Shown one piece after another: positions 47,656 through 59,484 of a DNA stretch of 64,000 nt. The position numbers were made by a program, and so were the translations under genes. How positions within the stretch are numbered: the first letter of the stretch is position 1; the number at the start of each line of letters is the position of its first letter. The notes under the pieces are model-generated. The model had not been told where the DNA came from. It did not search any database and saw only the letters and a list, made by a program, of their open reading frames with translations. The stretch is from Gerris lacustris (lineage: Eukaryota; Arthropoda; Insecta; Hemiptera; Gerridae), in assembly GCA_951217055.1 (NCBI GenBank), contig OX578276.1:114126313-114190312 (forward strand), in the 5' to 3' direction.

Positions 47656-47661
47656 TTTATT
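47656..47661 (-). terminator. Polyadenylation signal of the Ala-rich gene
   Basis: AATAAA on the minus strand, about 66 nt after the TAA stop at 47727-47729. Confidence 0.55.
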
Positions 47662-47726
47662 TTTGTAAAAGTTTTAGTACAATTGGCCTAAAGAACATTT
47701 TGGTAAAAAATATTTTGATCCACTTG

Positions 47727-47852
47727 TTATCCCCATGGAGAGAATTCAGGATGATTGAAATTGATGGCTTGGTGATTGGGTGGAAGAAGAGCTGAGGCAG
47801 CAGCTGCCTTCACGGCTGATTTTTTTATAGCTTCAGCTGCGTACTGGGATCG
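47727..47852 (-). CDS. Ala-rich gene exon 4 (C-terminus)
   Basis: It has 41 codons plus TAA after acceptor ATTGTAG: RSQYAAEAIKKSAVKAAAAS, then a Pro/Asn/His-containing end, FSPWG. Confidence 0.88.
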   Translation of the reverse strand, partial: RSQYAAEAIKKSAVKAAAASALLPPNHQAINFNHPEFSPWG

Positions 47853-50800
47853 CTACAATAAATAAATACAAAATTAGCTTATAGCTTAATTTAATACTAT
47901 GCTAGTAGAAATAATTGTATATAGTGCATAATACTCTCACTTATAATTATTACCTCATACGGGATTATATTAGTGAAAGATGAATATCTATTTTGATTAA
48001 CGTAATCTCTTGCTTCTACCATAAAATAACTTTTTACATTCAAAGCTGTTTTACTCTAATTATATAAATTCATCTACCTGAAGAGCAGAAGCAGCAGCTG
48101 CTGCAGCTTCGGAACGCTGAAGTGCAGCGGCGGCGGCAGCAGCGGCCTCAGACCGATGAATGGCTGCTGCAGCAATTTCGGATCTTTGGATTGCAGATGC
48201 TGTGGCGGCAGCAGCTTCAGAACGCTGAATTGCCGCGGCTGCGGCTGCTTCTTTTGCTGCTGCAATTTTTTGTTGAACTAGAACAGCTTCCTTGGCTGCT
48301 TGAACTTTCTGTTGTGCCAGGGCTGCTTGAGCTGACGCTTCTTTAGCTTCCGACAGCGCAGCTGCCACTTCAGCAGCGTTAACGGCAGCAGCTCCTTGTA
48401 TGGCTACAGTGTGAGCGGCTGACTGTAAATCACAATTTATAATATGAGGTTAAAATATAATGGTGCTAATTAGAGGGTTTAATGCATTTGTAACAATGTA
48501 TCAAACATATTTCTAACAGATGAAATTGATAATTTTAGCTCCTTATACCTTTGAATATGCCAGTTCAGGCTGGTTCAGGCTTGATGGATAAGGGTTGAAT
48601 AGAAGGGGTTGGTTAGGAATCCATCCTCCAGGAGCTCCAGGATATGCAAAAACAGGAGGAATGTTTATAGAAGGCGTAATATGACTTTGATATGGGCCAT
48701 AACCTGCTCCATATACACCACGTTTGACCGTGCCACCAAAGCAAGTCTTCACCAGCACCAGCAGGCACACGAGAACCTAAAAACAAGGATTAACTTATTG
48801 TAGTACTAAATTGGCATAATCATTAAGTACTATTATAAATCTTAATGATTCCATTGGTAAACTAGTATGATTCTGAATCCCTAAAATGTAATAACTTTTC
48901 AATTTATAAATTATTTTCATTTTCAACATTGAAATTTTTCTCATTTCAATAGTAGAATGAGTTTGAAAGAAAAACTTTCACAATTATTACTGAGTTAGAT
49001 TAGGTGGATGGACGTCTTATTTTAGTTGTAATAAAAATAAGTCAACCAAATAGTGTGGCTCATAGTTCCTCGCGTGCTACGAATTTAATTAGTATGAAAA
49101 TATTGTGGACCCCATTGTTGGACAAGTTTTATTTCCCAGCGGAGTTACTTTATTAATTTTTTAAAAAATATTAAATGATTGAAATTAATGACGAATAAAG
49201 TTGACCTGCAGACTGAAAGACAGGCACGAGACCAAATAATACGTTTTCTGTTGTCTGAAACGGATTTCTGTCTAGGAATTTATGAATTCGGAAACGAAAA
49301 AGAAAGTGCGTTCTTGAGAATGATCTCTAATGCTTCCGTTACCTTTCGTAAGCTCAGGAGCAATACAAATTAATATGATTATTATTTTTTTGAAGATACA
49401 ATACTTTTATGTACTACTTTTGTATACTTTATACTTTTCTTTATAATTTTATAACTTTTGTATACTGTATATTTTTTTTAAAAATATTTTCATGGAATTT
49501 TGAATAAATTGATAAGAATAAAATTAAATTAATTTATAAGAACACACAGTTATACTTTTATTCTAGCTTTGCAATTAATAAGTAATAAGTTCAATGAAAA
49601 TAATATTGATTAAACATGTAAAAAATAAGGAAAATATGTTATTGAGCATATGTGTCTTACTTCATACTCTTTAAGCCATTTTACAATTAAATTCTGTTTT
49701 CTAGAAGATAAATGTAAAATTATAAATTAACCAATTATTATTTTAGCGACAAATAATTTAAACAATTAAATGTATTTTTTTCTTATATATATTTATGTTA
49801 ATTACATATAATATACATGGAAGATATAAAATAAAATAATAAATAAAATATTGGCTGTTTATGTTCTTTACTAATGAACCGATTTTAAATATTTTTTTCT
49901 AAATGATCAGAATTAGGTTAATTATTAATATTTCTTATAGATAAAATGTTCAAAAATAATGCATTGCACTAAAAAATCAACCTCATAACATACAGGTACA
50001 AGACATTTTCATTAAAAACGAAGTAATTATTTAAAAGATGATTTTATTTACAATCTGAGTTTACTTTCAGGTATACATAGTCAATATAAAGGGAAAATAT
50101 TGCAATGGCATCAAAAATCTGATTTGGCTTAAAATCTAAAACCAAGTATCCAACCAATTTTAAATTCCAAAAATACAACCACTTTTTAAATGTGTTTAAC
50201 AGGTAAATTATTAAAATAAATGTATTAAATAAAATATTATTATTGGATTCAAATTAAACATTACAAAGTTTTGAACAAGTTTTTCGTACCGATTTTTATA
50301 ATTCACACCCTTTAAACATTAAAGCTAATCTGGTTTATTATATCCATTATTTTGCGGAGGCTTTGAAAACATACAGACGTTCTCTATATATTATATTTAC
50401 ATATTTATTTGTTTTTTTAAAGGGTGTTGGACAACACTAGCTACATATATAATATATAAAGGATGCATACTTTTAAAATATATATCAGTCACTACTCAAT
50501 TTTCGTAATTGTTTATAATTGATTATTTATTATTGTAGTTTACAATGTAGTAAAACTTGTTTTTACTACATTTTAAAAATTGTTTTCAATATGTTTGCAT
50601 TATTAAAAATGCATTTTGTTTTATTATGATGATTTAATTTTTGCTTAAGTAGTATTCATTTGGAATTTCTATCAAGTATGGATTAAAACTTTTAATTATT
50701 ATACATTTTTTTATTGCTTTGAATTTGGGATAAAATAAATTGAAATATTTTAATTATTAGTTTTGTCATATTTTTTCATGATGACATCCAATGTGTTTTA

Positions 50801-50967
50801 GAAAAAATAAATTATTCAAATGTAAGCATTTTAACAAAGTAGTCAACCTGTACAGCATTTTTTTTCGTTGTTGCTTTCCATGTCTTTAATTCCATATCTC
50901 AAATATGATTATTCTAAAGTTCATCATAGAATGTTTCCATTAATTACTCATAACTAACATAAAAATA

Positions 50968-51042
<75 letters not shown>

Positions 51043-51200
51043 TTTCTTTTTGTAGAATTACGTATTTTAAATTTTCAAAATTAATGAAATTTAATTTTTT
51101 ATTATTATTTAATTTCAATTTTGTGTCAGATGTTATAAAATCATATTTTTAAATTTAATGGATTGGTTGTTTATTATTTTACCTTGATAGAAGAGTTCAT
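47727..51200 (-). CDS. Secreted Ala-rich structural protein, four exons (cuticle or silk-like)
   Basis: The exons are 51183-51200, 48549-48776, 48078-48422 and 47727-47852; the joined product is about 238 aa, with all introns phase 0 and GT-AG. The signal peptide spans about residues 1-20 (MNSSIK, then VLVCLLVLVKTCFG). A Gly/Pro/Tyr-rich N-terminal region follows (GVYGAGYGPYQSH, FAYPGAPGGW). From about residue 83 there is a long Ala-rich helix-prone region with units such as IQRSEAAAATASA and LQRSEAAAAAASA, then a short polar C-terminus ending FSPWG. The exon 3/4 junction falls inside a repeat unit (LQ-RSQYAAEA), so the splice restores the repeat and supports the model. There is no RR domain. 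Likely extracellular and structural, in cuticle or possibly a silk-like coiled coil; I do not recognise a named family. Confidence 0.85.
48078..48422 (-). CDS. Ala-rich gene exon 3 (main Ala repeat)
   Basis: It has 115 codons from acceptor TTTACAG to donor GTAGAT, starting SAAHTVAIQGAAAVN and ending ASALQ. Ala makes up roughly half of the residues, and EAKEA/QQKVQAAKEA blocks give charged and polar edges as in Ala-core helices. The codons are GC-rich (GCT/GCA/GCC), unlike the AT-rich surroundings. Confidence 0.92.
48549..48776 (-). CDS. Ala-rich gene exon 2 (signal peptide and Gly/Pro/Tyr region)
   Basis: It has 76 codons between acceptor TTTTTAG and donor GTATAA. It begins VLVCLLVLVK and ends NQPELAYSK. 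No usable Met lies at the front of this exon, which supports the upstream micro-exon. Confidence 0.88.
49040..49370 (+). repeat. Repeat B with internal deletion, in intron 1 of the Ala-rich gene
   Basis: It has AATAGTGTGGCTCATAGTTC at one end and TTACCTTTCGTAAGCTCAGG at the other, with GTCTGAAACGGATTTCTGTC inside; about 250 bp of the middle is missing. The 64-aa ORF across it is spurious. Confidence 0.65.
50970..51040. repeat. (AT)n microsatellite, 71 bp
   Basis: Uninterrupted AT from 50970 to 51040 within intron 1 of the Ala-rich gene, about 140 bp from its first exon. Confidence 0.95.
51183..51200 (-). CDS. Ala-rich gene exon 1 (start codon, 6 codons)
   Basis: ATGAACTCTTCTATCAAG followed by donor GTAAAA encodes MNSSIK. 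It lies 78 nt downstream of a predicted TCAGT initiator. Joined to exon 2 it yields a standard signal peptide. Confidence 0.8.
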
Positions 51201-51275
51201 GATGGAATGGATGATCCTAAGTGCTGATTTTGAATTTTTGTTGAAGATGTTATTTGTAGATCTGGTGGAGAGAGA

Positions 51276-51312
51276 CTGATACCTTATGAATCTCCAAAGG
51301 TACTTTTATATA
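51276..51312 (-). promoter_or_regulatory. Core promoter of the Ala-rich gene: TATA box plus TCAGT initiator
   Basis: TATATAAAAG at 51303-51312 and the arthropod initiator TCAGT at 51276-51280 (predicted start A at 51278) are about 32 bases apart, the canonical spacing. The 5' UTR would be 78 nt. Confidence 0.78.
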
Positions 51313-51799
51313 GATCGGAAGGATGGGTTATCTTTCCCACTCAAATAAAGTCTTAGTTGATTGTTTTTTTTTGTCCTCTGAAGCTTAGTTTATTGGATCA
51401 CGTTGTTGGGAACCACGCCTTTGGTTTATTTTGTTCAATTTCGAGTGATTTTTGGAAGAACAGTACAGATTTCACAATTGAAATTAGTCTGGTGACAGGA
51501 TGATATAATTAAAGAACAATCTTAGCTTCATATAACTCTATCTTCTAAAGAAAAGTATTTCTAAACATTCTTCAATGCAAAACTTAATTTTTGCAAGTTG
51601 ATATTATCATTATTCAAGATAGTATTACTAAAGTAATTAAAAGGTAATGTCAGAGGTTAAAGTACAGAGAAGAGGATCATTTAAGTGTGCTCACTTCTAT
51701 GAATTCTTTATTAATAAGTCTAGAAAGTTTCAAAAAGTAACTTCAATTACCTCAATAGTTATTGGTAACTCTATTACCATACAATACAGGATAGACTGT

Positions 51800-52365
51800 T
51801 AATGGGTGGGCACATAGCTTCCTCGCATCCTAAAATCCTAAGATTTTATGCTTTTGCAAACTATTATTGTCTTAATTGGTTTAATTGTTTCCCCCGATTT
51901 TTTTAATCTGTCAAAATTGTTTTGATTATTTACAGGATTTTAAGTATAAATTTAGCAAAAGCTAAAGAGCGCTGATGGTGCAAATTAATCTGGGGATATC
52001 TGTGAGTTACTTTTGATAAACTATAAAAGTTTCTCACAAATCAGATAAGTACTTTTGAAGCTATAGGTGTAAATAAATGTATGTTTGTGCGCATGTGGAA
52101 GAGAAACAAATAGGCGCAGAAGGGGACAAACAATGGGCTAATTATGACCTACCACCCAAATTCCATTAAAATCGGACGTGTAGTTTTTAAGATATGGTGG
52201 TTCTCAAAAATTGAACGACAGACCGATAGATAGACACGGAACCAAAAATATTCCCTGATGTCTGAAACGGATTTCTGAAAAGGAATTTTTGAAATCGGAG
52301 ACAAAAATGTTTGTTCTTCAGAACGATCACATAGCTTCCGTTAGCTTTGGTAAGCTCGGAAGCAA
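51800..52365 (+). repeat. Repeat B, near-full copy
   Basis: Starts TGGGCACATAGCTTCCTCGC and ends TAGCTTTGGTAAGCTCGGAA-GCAA; the internal order is the same as in 34700-35275. Confidence 0.75.
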
Positions 52366-52460
52366 AAACGTATTTCGTGTAAAATAAATAGATAATTATG
52401 CAAATGATTTAGTCATACTAAGAATGGTAAATATTTACCATATATATGGTAAATATATAT

Positions 52461-52478
52461 GGGGGGGGGGGGGGGGGG
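52461..52478 (+). repeat. G run of 18
   Basis: Uninterrupted G following a TATA tract. Confidence 0.9.
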
Positions 52479-52554
52479 TTGAATAATGACTTATTAAACG
52501 ATTGTGATAAGGTCAGTTATTGGAATCTTTATTAGTCTAAAATTTAATAACTTT

Positions 52555-52760
52555 TGTTGCTGAGCTTACCGAAGGTTGCAGATGCAATGTGATCGTTCTG
52601 GAGAACGAATTTTAGTACGTCTCTGAATTAAAAAGTTCGAAGACAGAAAATCGTTTTAGATATCAGGGACCATCTTTGGTCTCGTGTCTGCCTTTTTGGC
52701 TGTTCAATATTTTTGCGTCTCAACAAAATAACTTAAAAACAACTCATCCAATTTTGATGG
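52555..52760 (-). repeat. Repeat B, truncated, inverted
   Basis: Starts TTGCTGAGCTTACCGAAGGT with GATCGTTCTGGAGAACGAA and AGATATCAGGGACCATCTTT, then breaks off. A 70-codon ORF continuing past the break is not convincing. Confidence 0.6.
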
Positions 52761-52929
52761 TAGGCCATTTCAGGCAGTATCTCTACAACATCATAAAGGA
52801 GGAAGGGGGAGATCTTTTTAACAAAAAAGGACATGCAGGAATCTATTCCATTAGAACCATATTCTTCATAGCAATATTTTTGTGAAACACATAATATTTC
52901 AAAGCCCATCAAGAATTTTTTGACGTTTA

Positions 52930-53395
52930 TCTTGAGAAACCTCATTTTCTTTAGAGAATTTTCGAAGAAAATTAAGCTATTGCAATGGCTTCAAAAAAAA
53001 TTTAATGCGAATTTTTGTAAATTTTCTCCATGGAAATCCGTTTTAGACCGTTCTTAATCAATTCATAAAATTTAACTTAACACTTTTTTATGTATGTGTC
53101 ACTCCAGACGATCCACCCCAGGATGCTCATCCTAGGATGCACTTAAATAATCCAAACAAATTTTAAAATGTCAATAATATCAATAGGAAGGACAAGATCG
53201 TTGGCCAGAATTTGTGGAGTCCATTTAGGGTCAAAAATAGCATAAAAACGTGTTATTTTCATTTTACCTAAAATATGACCAAAGTGTACTTAATCATAAC
53301 AACAATTGCTGTACTCTTAAAGAAATTTCCAACGACATGCATCTTGAAGGGTATATACTATTTTGACTTTTGTACTCTAACCACCTCTAAACGTC
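52930..53395 (+). repeat. Repeat A, copy 2
   Basis: AGAATTTTCGAAGAAAATTA, GTGTCACTCCAGACGATCCA, AATAGCATAAAAACGTGTTA and ACGACATGCATCTTGAAGGG match the copies at 3126 and 55182. Confidence 0.7.
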
Positions 53396-53925
53396 CCATG
53401 CGAAATGTGCGGGTAACTGTAATGTAGATAAAAGCTGTCCCATGTTGAAATGTATCAATAAATTTGTATGAGTTATTATCTCAGATCCTGTTGTTTTTGC
53501 CAAATCAACTTATGTTTCATAGATAAGATTCTAAGCAAGTATAAAGTTAAGTTAATTGAAAATAATAGATTCGTAATTAATATGCAAATCTAATCATGAA
53601 CAAAATATGTCCAAATAGCCAGGGTGAAATCTGAAAAAAAATAATTTTTTGGTGCAGGTGACTTTTTACAAATGTGTATTCAAATGCTACAAGTGATATA
53701 TATTAAGTTATTAATGCTATCAAAAGTTAACTTAATTATTATTATCCAAAATGTAAAATTACACCAGACAATAATAAAGTTAGTAAAAGGTGATGTAAAT
53801 TGTATAGTGGAAATAATAGTTAACTTTTAGGATTTGTATATTTTTGTATGGTAATGTTGTATAAAAATACTTATAATGTATAAATTTTTAGTCCATTAAA
53901 TAAATATTTAACCATGTGATTTATT

Positions 53926-54545
53926 GCTTCTAAGCTTACTGAAGGTAACGGAAGCTATGCGATCATTCCAAAGAACGAAAATGTTTTGGGTCTCCGATTT
54001 CAAAAATTCCAAATTTATCCTTTTCACACATCAAGGAACATTTTTGGTTCCGTGTCTGTCTGTTGGCCAGTCGGTATGTCGGTCTGTGGGTCTGTCACTC
54101 ATTTTTTGCGAACCAATATATCTTAAAAATTACTCATCTGATTTTATTGAAATTTGGATGAAAGGTCATAATTACCTTAATAAGACCATTGTTGGTCTTA
54201 TATAAGTTTCAACCTTCTGCAACTTTCTCTTCCACATGAGCACAAACATACATTTATTTACACCTGTATCATAAAAAGCACTTATCTGAGTTTTATGAAA
54301 TTTGGATGGGTTGTCGAAAGTAGCCTGCAGATCGTCCCAGATTAATTTCAACCTTCTGCCTAATTTAAACAGCCCTAAAATTTGGCTAAATTGATACATT
54401 AATTAATGTAAAACAAATTTAAGTTTTAAAAACGGGGTGAATAAAATAAATTTGACAATAATAGGTTTTAAAATTAAAAAAAATCATAGTAGTACAAAAG
54501 TATACAAAATAGTGCGCGAGGAAGCTATGTGCCATACTAATTAGC
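53926..54545 (-). repeat. Repeat B, near-full copy, inverted
   Basis: Starts TTGCTTCTAAGCTTACTGAA and ends GAGGAAGCTATGTGCCATAC-TAATTAGCA. The 93-aa ORF at its start is a repeat translation. Confidence 0.75.
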
Positions 54546-54701
54546 AAAGAATTTTTAGTTGAGTTTAATTTGCTTCATTATATTAAAATAGTTTGCTACT
54601 CAACATTAAGAAAACATATTTGAAATTATAAGTTATTATTATGTTCATAAGTTTAGTTCAAAAAAGTATTTTGGTTCAACTGTTCAGAGCATATATTTAA
54701 G

Positions 54702-56012
54702 TTATACAGGGTAGTCCAAAAGTCCCCCCCCCCCCTCTTAACTTTTGAAAGTTTTGAGATAAATTAATGAAACATGGAGGAACCGTACCATGTAAAGGGA
54801 AGTTATATTTCATGCAATCGTGTACTAGGGGCAACCACCCACTATTTCCTCCAGGCCACCAAACATCAAAATTTCAAATTGGTGTGTATATTTTTGATAG
54901 CATATTGGGATTCTATGGTGAAAAATAATAAACCTTTACTTGTAACTTTTTTCTATCTCCAATATTTTGCCGTCTTTATAACCCTTCTGAAAATAGTAAA
55001 AAATAACACTTATATCGATGTAAAATGTAAACGGTTTGAGATAAATTAATGAAACTTAGGGGATCCGTACCATGTAAAGGGAAGTTTGATTTCATGTAAT
55101 CGTTCAGTTGGGCAACCACCCATTTTACCCCCAGGCAACCCAACATCAAAATTTCAAATTGGAGTGTATATTAACGAATTTTCGAAGAAAAGCTATTGCA
55201 ACGGCTATAAAATTTTTGTAAAGCGAATTTTTGAAAATTTTCTTCTTAGAATTCTGTTTTAAACCATTCTTAATCGATTCCTTAAATTTAACAATTTTTT
55301 ATATATGTATGTGTCACTCCAGACGATATCTCATCCTAGGATGCACTTAAAAAATCCAAACAAATTTTCAAATGTCAATAACATCAAAAGAAAGGATGAG
55401 TTCGTTGGCCAAAATGTTTGGAGTCCATTTTGAGGATAAATTTTGACAATTTAGGGTAAAAAATGGCATAAAAACGTGTTATTTCCATTTTACCCCCCTC
55501 TTATATGAAAATATAACAAAAGTTTTCAAAGCAATTATTACTGTAGGTACTCTTAAAGAGCTTTCCAACGATATGCATCTTGAAGGGTATATACTATTTT
55601 GACTTTTGTACCCTGTGCCCTGTGTACCAATTTTATTTTATTTATCCATCCAAATTCTAAACCAAAATTTTCCATTATTATCAAAAGCCAATAATACGCA
55701 GATTTATTTGAAAATTCGCTCATTAAGTCATGGTGCATGACTGGTCTTTTTCGTTATAGCAGATTTGGATTTTAAGGTGAAAAAAGAATATTTTACTTGG
55801 AACTTTTTTCTCTCTTTGTATCTACAATATTTTTCCGTTACATGGGGAAAAAATATAAAAATAGTAGATTTCAGCGCCTGGGAGAAAAATGGGTGGTTGC
55901 CCCTAGCGCGCGATTGCATGAATACAAATTTCCTTTTACATGGTACGGTTCCTCCAAGTTTCATTAATTTTTCTCAAACCATTAAAAAGTTAAGATACCC
56001 TGTATAATTACC
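54702..56012. mobile_element. Composite inverted-repeat element X with nested repeat A
   Basis: The left end is TTATACAGGGTAGTCC; the right end is TACCCTGTATAA, present twice (55996-56008 and 56010-56021). Next to the left end a unit containing AATTAATGAAACATGGAGGA, CCGTACCATGTAAAGGGAAG and GGGCAACCACCCA occurs twice as a direct repeat (54745-54900 and 55030-55175). Its inverted counterpart is at 55755-55985. Repeat A (55182-55748, + orientation like copy 2) occupies the middle. No transposase. Confidence 0.65.
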
Positions 56013-56054
56013 CTGTATAATTATATACATACTTAATTATTTAATTATAAACTT

Positions 56055-56758
56055 ATTTTTAAAGAAGGGGGTGCTTGGTAATGCAGAAAGGAAATGTTAA
56101 TAAACAAATCATGTATATTCTTATATCAGGTTTTAGACTTTCAAATCCTCATATATTTTACATACACAAAAGATCAGGATATATTATGATTGATACTACC
56201 TATTTTATGATTTGCTTTCTGTGAAAATCCACACAATACAATTAAATGAAAATTATACTTAAACCAGCAACACTTGTATGAAATGCTTGTTAAAATATAA
56301 TATTTTACCTCTATAATTACTCAAAATAATAATTCATCTTCAGTTCAACAAGAAGCAACTTGAAGAATGAAAATAATAATGATCTAAGTTAAGGGGGTGG
56401 TTATGACGTCAGCTGTACAATTCCCAACAAACCAAATAAATAAACTTGATTATCAAATTTATAAAATGAACATAATACAACTTCAAGAATTATATTATTT
56501 AACTAACATAATACTGGTAAAATATTATATTTTAACAAGAATTTCATACAAGTGTTGCTGGTTTAAGTATAATTTTAATTTAATTGTATTGTGTGTATTT
56601 TCACAAGAAGCAAATCATAATATAGGTAGTATATCCTGATCTTTTGTGTATGTAAAATTTATGAGGATTTGAAAGTCTAATAACTGATATGAGAATATAC
56701 ATGATTTGTTTAATAATATCCCTTCTATATTACCAAGCACCCCCTTTTTTAAAAAAAA
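56055..56758. mobile_element. Foldback element, about 700 bp
   Basis: The left end is AAGGGGGTGCTTGGTAATG; the right end is TACCAAGCACCCCCTTTTTT. Arms pair over roughly 250-280 bp: AATCATGTATATTCTTATATC, CATACACAAAAGATCAGGAT, TTATACTTAAACCAGCAACA and AATATAATATTTTACC all have complements on the right. The centre is near 56405. No ORF of note. Confidence 0.85.
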
Positions 56759-56875
56759 AAAAAAAAGTCAGTACATAAATTTTATTCGTGGAGGCAAAAG
56801 TAATTTAGTTTTGTTGTATTGTGAGACCTATATTCATTTATGGATCAGTAAGGTTCGAGTTGTTTAATGATTTTA

Positions 56876-58231
56876 ACTATGAACAGGGGCGTAGCTAGCT
56901 CTGATAGCGCCCGCCCGCAAGATAAAATAAATGCGCCCCTTATTTAATAAGCGCCCTTTACTTAATATTGTAAATAGATATTATTATCAAGTAACAGTGA
57001 ATTGTAACAATAAGTAATAAGAATAAAATAAGTAGCTTAGGCAATCTTAAGGAAATTCTTAAACAAAAAGTAATAGACTTCAAAAAAAAAAAATATAATA
57101 ATAATTAAATAAATAATAATATATAATAAAATTGAAGGAAAAAAGTTTAATGTTTGTAATTTCTTTAAGGAACTTATTAGCACATAACAAGCAAAATGTC
57201 AATATGCTTTAACAAAAATATTAGGAAACTAATTTTTATTAGAGGAACGAGAAATGAAATGAATATAATATAGGTCAAAATAGAACACATTAAAATATAG
57301 CATTAAGTTAGATTATACTTAATAACTTAAAAATCGGTATGGTTTACAAACTTAAATAAAGCTAAATTACGGGGTGACCCGCGATAAAATGTCATAAAGA
57401 AACTAGCGGACTCTATGCGTCATATGCAGCAAACAATGTCGAGTAAGCACAGGCCCATTTCTCAATATTTCTCGAAATATCAATTTATTTCTTTTCTTAA
57501 AGTGTTTCACGAAAATTTTCAAAAAATGCCCAATATCTCAAAAACTAAATGAGATAGAGAAATTGTGCTAAGGAACAATTTTAAAGAACATAAAAGGGCC
57601 TTTCAGAATCACTCATTTATTTCCAAATTATCAGCTGCTATGCATCTTTTAGGTCCTGTTACATTTGAAAATTTGGATTTTTTAAAATTCGACCACAAAA
57701 TTTCTGAACTTTCTACTGTTAATTGAGGGATGTTAGAAGTGTGACGATTTCAGGAAAAACTTCTGCTTTTCATAAGCTTTTAAATGGTACAGTTTAAGAT
57801 AAACGGACTAGTTTTTTAATTATAGTGGATTGAATGTTACCAGACGTGCAAATTGAAAAGGATCGTTCAGCCAATGCTGTAATAACGGGAAAAGTAAGGA
57901 GGATAGATGTGAATAGTCACAAATCACTATTTTACCCAAACCTCTAATATTTTGCATCATCATTTATAAGTGTTTCTTAGAACGATTTTTTTTTAATTTA
58001 CTTACATTAACAATTTATTTTATGAAATATATAAATTTGTTTATCCTTTAATATAGGTAATTATTATTATTTATTTATTTTATTAACATTATTTTTTTTA
58101 TTTTTTTTTCACTTTCTCTTTTTTCAAATTCTACCTATTTTTTTCTTCTCTAATTTTACGCCCCCCCTCAAGCCAGCGCCCGCCCGCGGCCGCGGGCGTT
58201 GCGGCCCGATAGCTACGCCCCTGACTATGAA
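56876..58231. mobile_element. hAT-like non-autonomous element with 8-bp target duplication
   Basis: The element is 56884-58223 (1340 bp). It is flanked by ACTATGAA on both sides (56876-56883 and 58224-58231), an exact 8-bp duplication as expected for the hAT superfamily. Terminal inverted repeats are CAGGGGCGTAGCTAGC and GATAGCTACGCCCCTG. Subterminal GCGCCCGCCCGC blocks are GC-rich, while the interior is AT-rich with no transposase motif that I can read. Confidence 0.92.
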
Positions 58232-58239
58232 CTAAGTAA

Positions 58240-59480
58240 ATTTTTACTTAAATAGTTATTCGAATTTCTCTTGTTGGTAATATAAAAGTGGTAAATATAA
58301 AATACTACAAGTTTTGTTGTACTATAAATAAATAATATACCATAGATATAGTATAATACAATTTTATTTAATAATACTCAAAGTTAACTCTATCGACTTA
58401 TTGGTGAAGCAGAATAACACATTTATTAAAGACTAATTTAATTTTTTCTCGATAATCACCGTCAGTAAGCTTACAGTAGCTTTAATTGTAGGAAGTTAAT
58501 TATTTCGATTATTTTCAATCATTTTTATAATTTTCATTGGTTATTTCTCAAAATGTGGTCAAATAATAGTTGTCAGTACTTCTTGAAAGGTGAGTAATTG
58601 AGGAAGTTTTTCTGAAAAAGTCCATGACAACTACCCTGGTTAATGTTTGACAACCACCAAATAAATATTTATATTTTATTTTCAAAAATTAAAACAAGAA
58701 TATTCAGCAATTGATATTCTTAATAAAACGACTTATGAGTAATTTGCATTGTGTTAAACTTTCCAACGATACAAAAATCAATAGTCATTAATAGTGAGAA
58801 AAGATCAACACCCATCCAAACTTCCAAACAATTGACATTTTGGCAGACAGGTTGAGAATTGACCAATAATATATAATGTAATTTTAAAGAACTACAACTT
58901 TTCCAAACTTTATTCCTAATTTCCCTCTATAAAAAAATGTGGTCTAGTCTGTCGTACATACATACATTGAGAGAAAGTGTTGTGATTTAGTTATTCACTT
59001 GCTTTAATATTATATTCTGTTCTTACCAGCAATACAGCTCATTTTGCCAGGTTTAATCACTACAATTCCTACAGGGTTTGGCTTACAATGCTAAGCAACT
59101 AGTCTGCCAGGTAAAACATATTTATAATTCTCTTGTTAGTGCGGCAGAGGTAGCTCCTCTTTATGACTGTTTTTATTACTTTTCCTCACTACTAATAGTA
59201 GGAAAAGTATTGTTTTTTTTTTTTTTTTTTTTTCGATGAAATCTAATCTTTATAAGTAAATGCCATAAGTGTGATATTTAAATATAATAATTTAAAGGAA
59301 GGAGATAGTTCACATCTGGGGGCACGGTAGTGCACCCGCCAAGTCCATTACTGGAACCAACTCACGGCAATTTAGACCCCCTCTCTATTATCCTATTGAA
59401 GATACTTAGATATATAAAATTAATTTTAATTAAAAGTTCATGAAAAACTGAACCAGAAATAAAAATTCACATCTCTTCCC
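58240..59480. other. Intergenic between foldback elements; hairpin heads of repeats D and H
   Basis: No gene. A D-like head occurs at 58965-58992 (GAGAGAAAGTGTTGTGA) and the H head hairpin ACTTTTCC...GGAAAAGTATTG at 59177-59211, each without its usual body. At 59318 GGGGGCACGGTAGTGCACCC is palindromic. Confidence 0.4.
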
Positions 59481-59484
59481 ATAT

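Noticed and set aside
48074..48346. Other-frame ORFs over the Ala-rich exon
   Set aside because: Off-frame and antisense shadows of exon 3 created by GCN repeats; they lack the splice and signal-peptide logic of the minus-strand model.
55553..56007. Several 60-80 codon ORFs in element X and repeat A
   Set aside because: Same sequence recurs as non-coding repeat elsewhere with frame-breaking changes.
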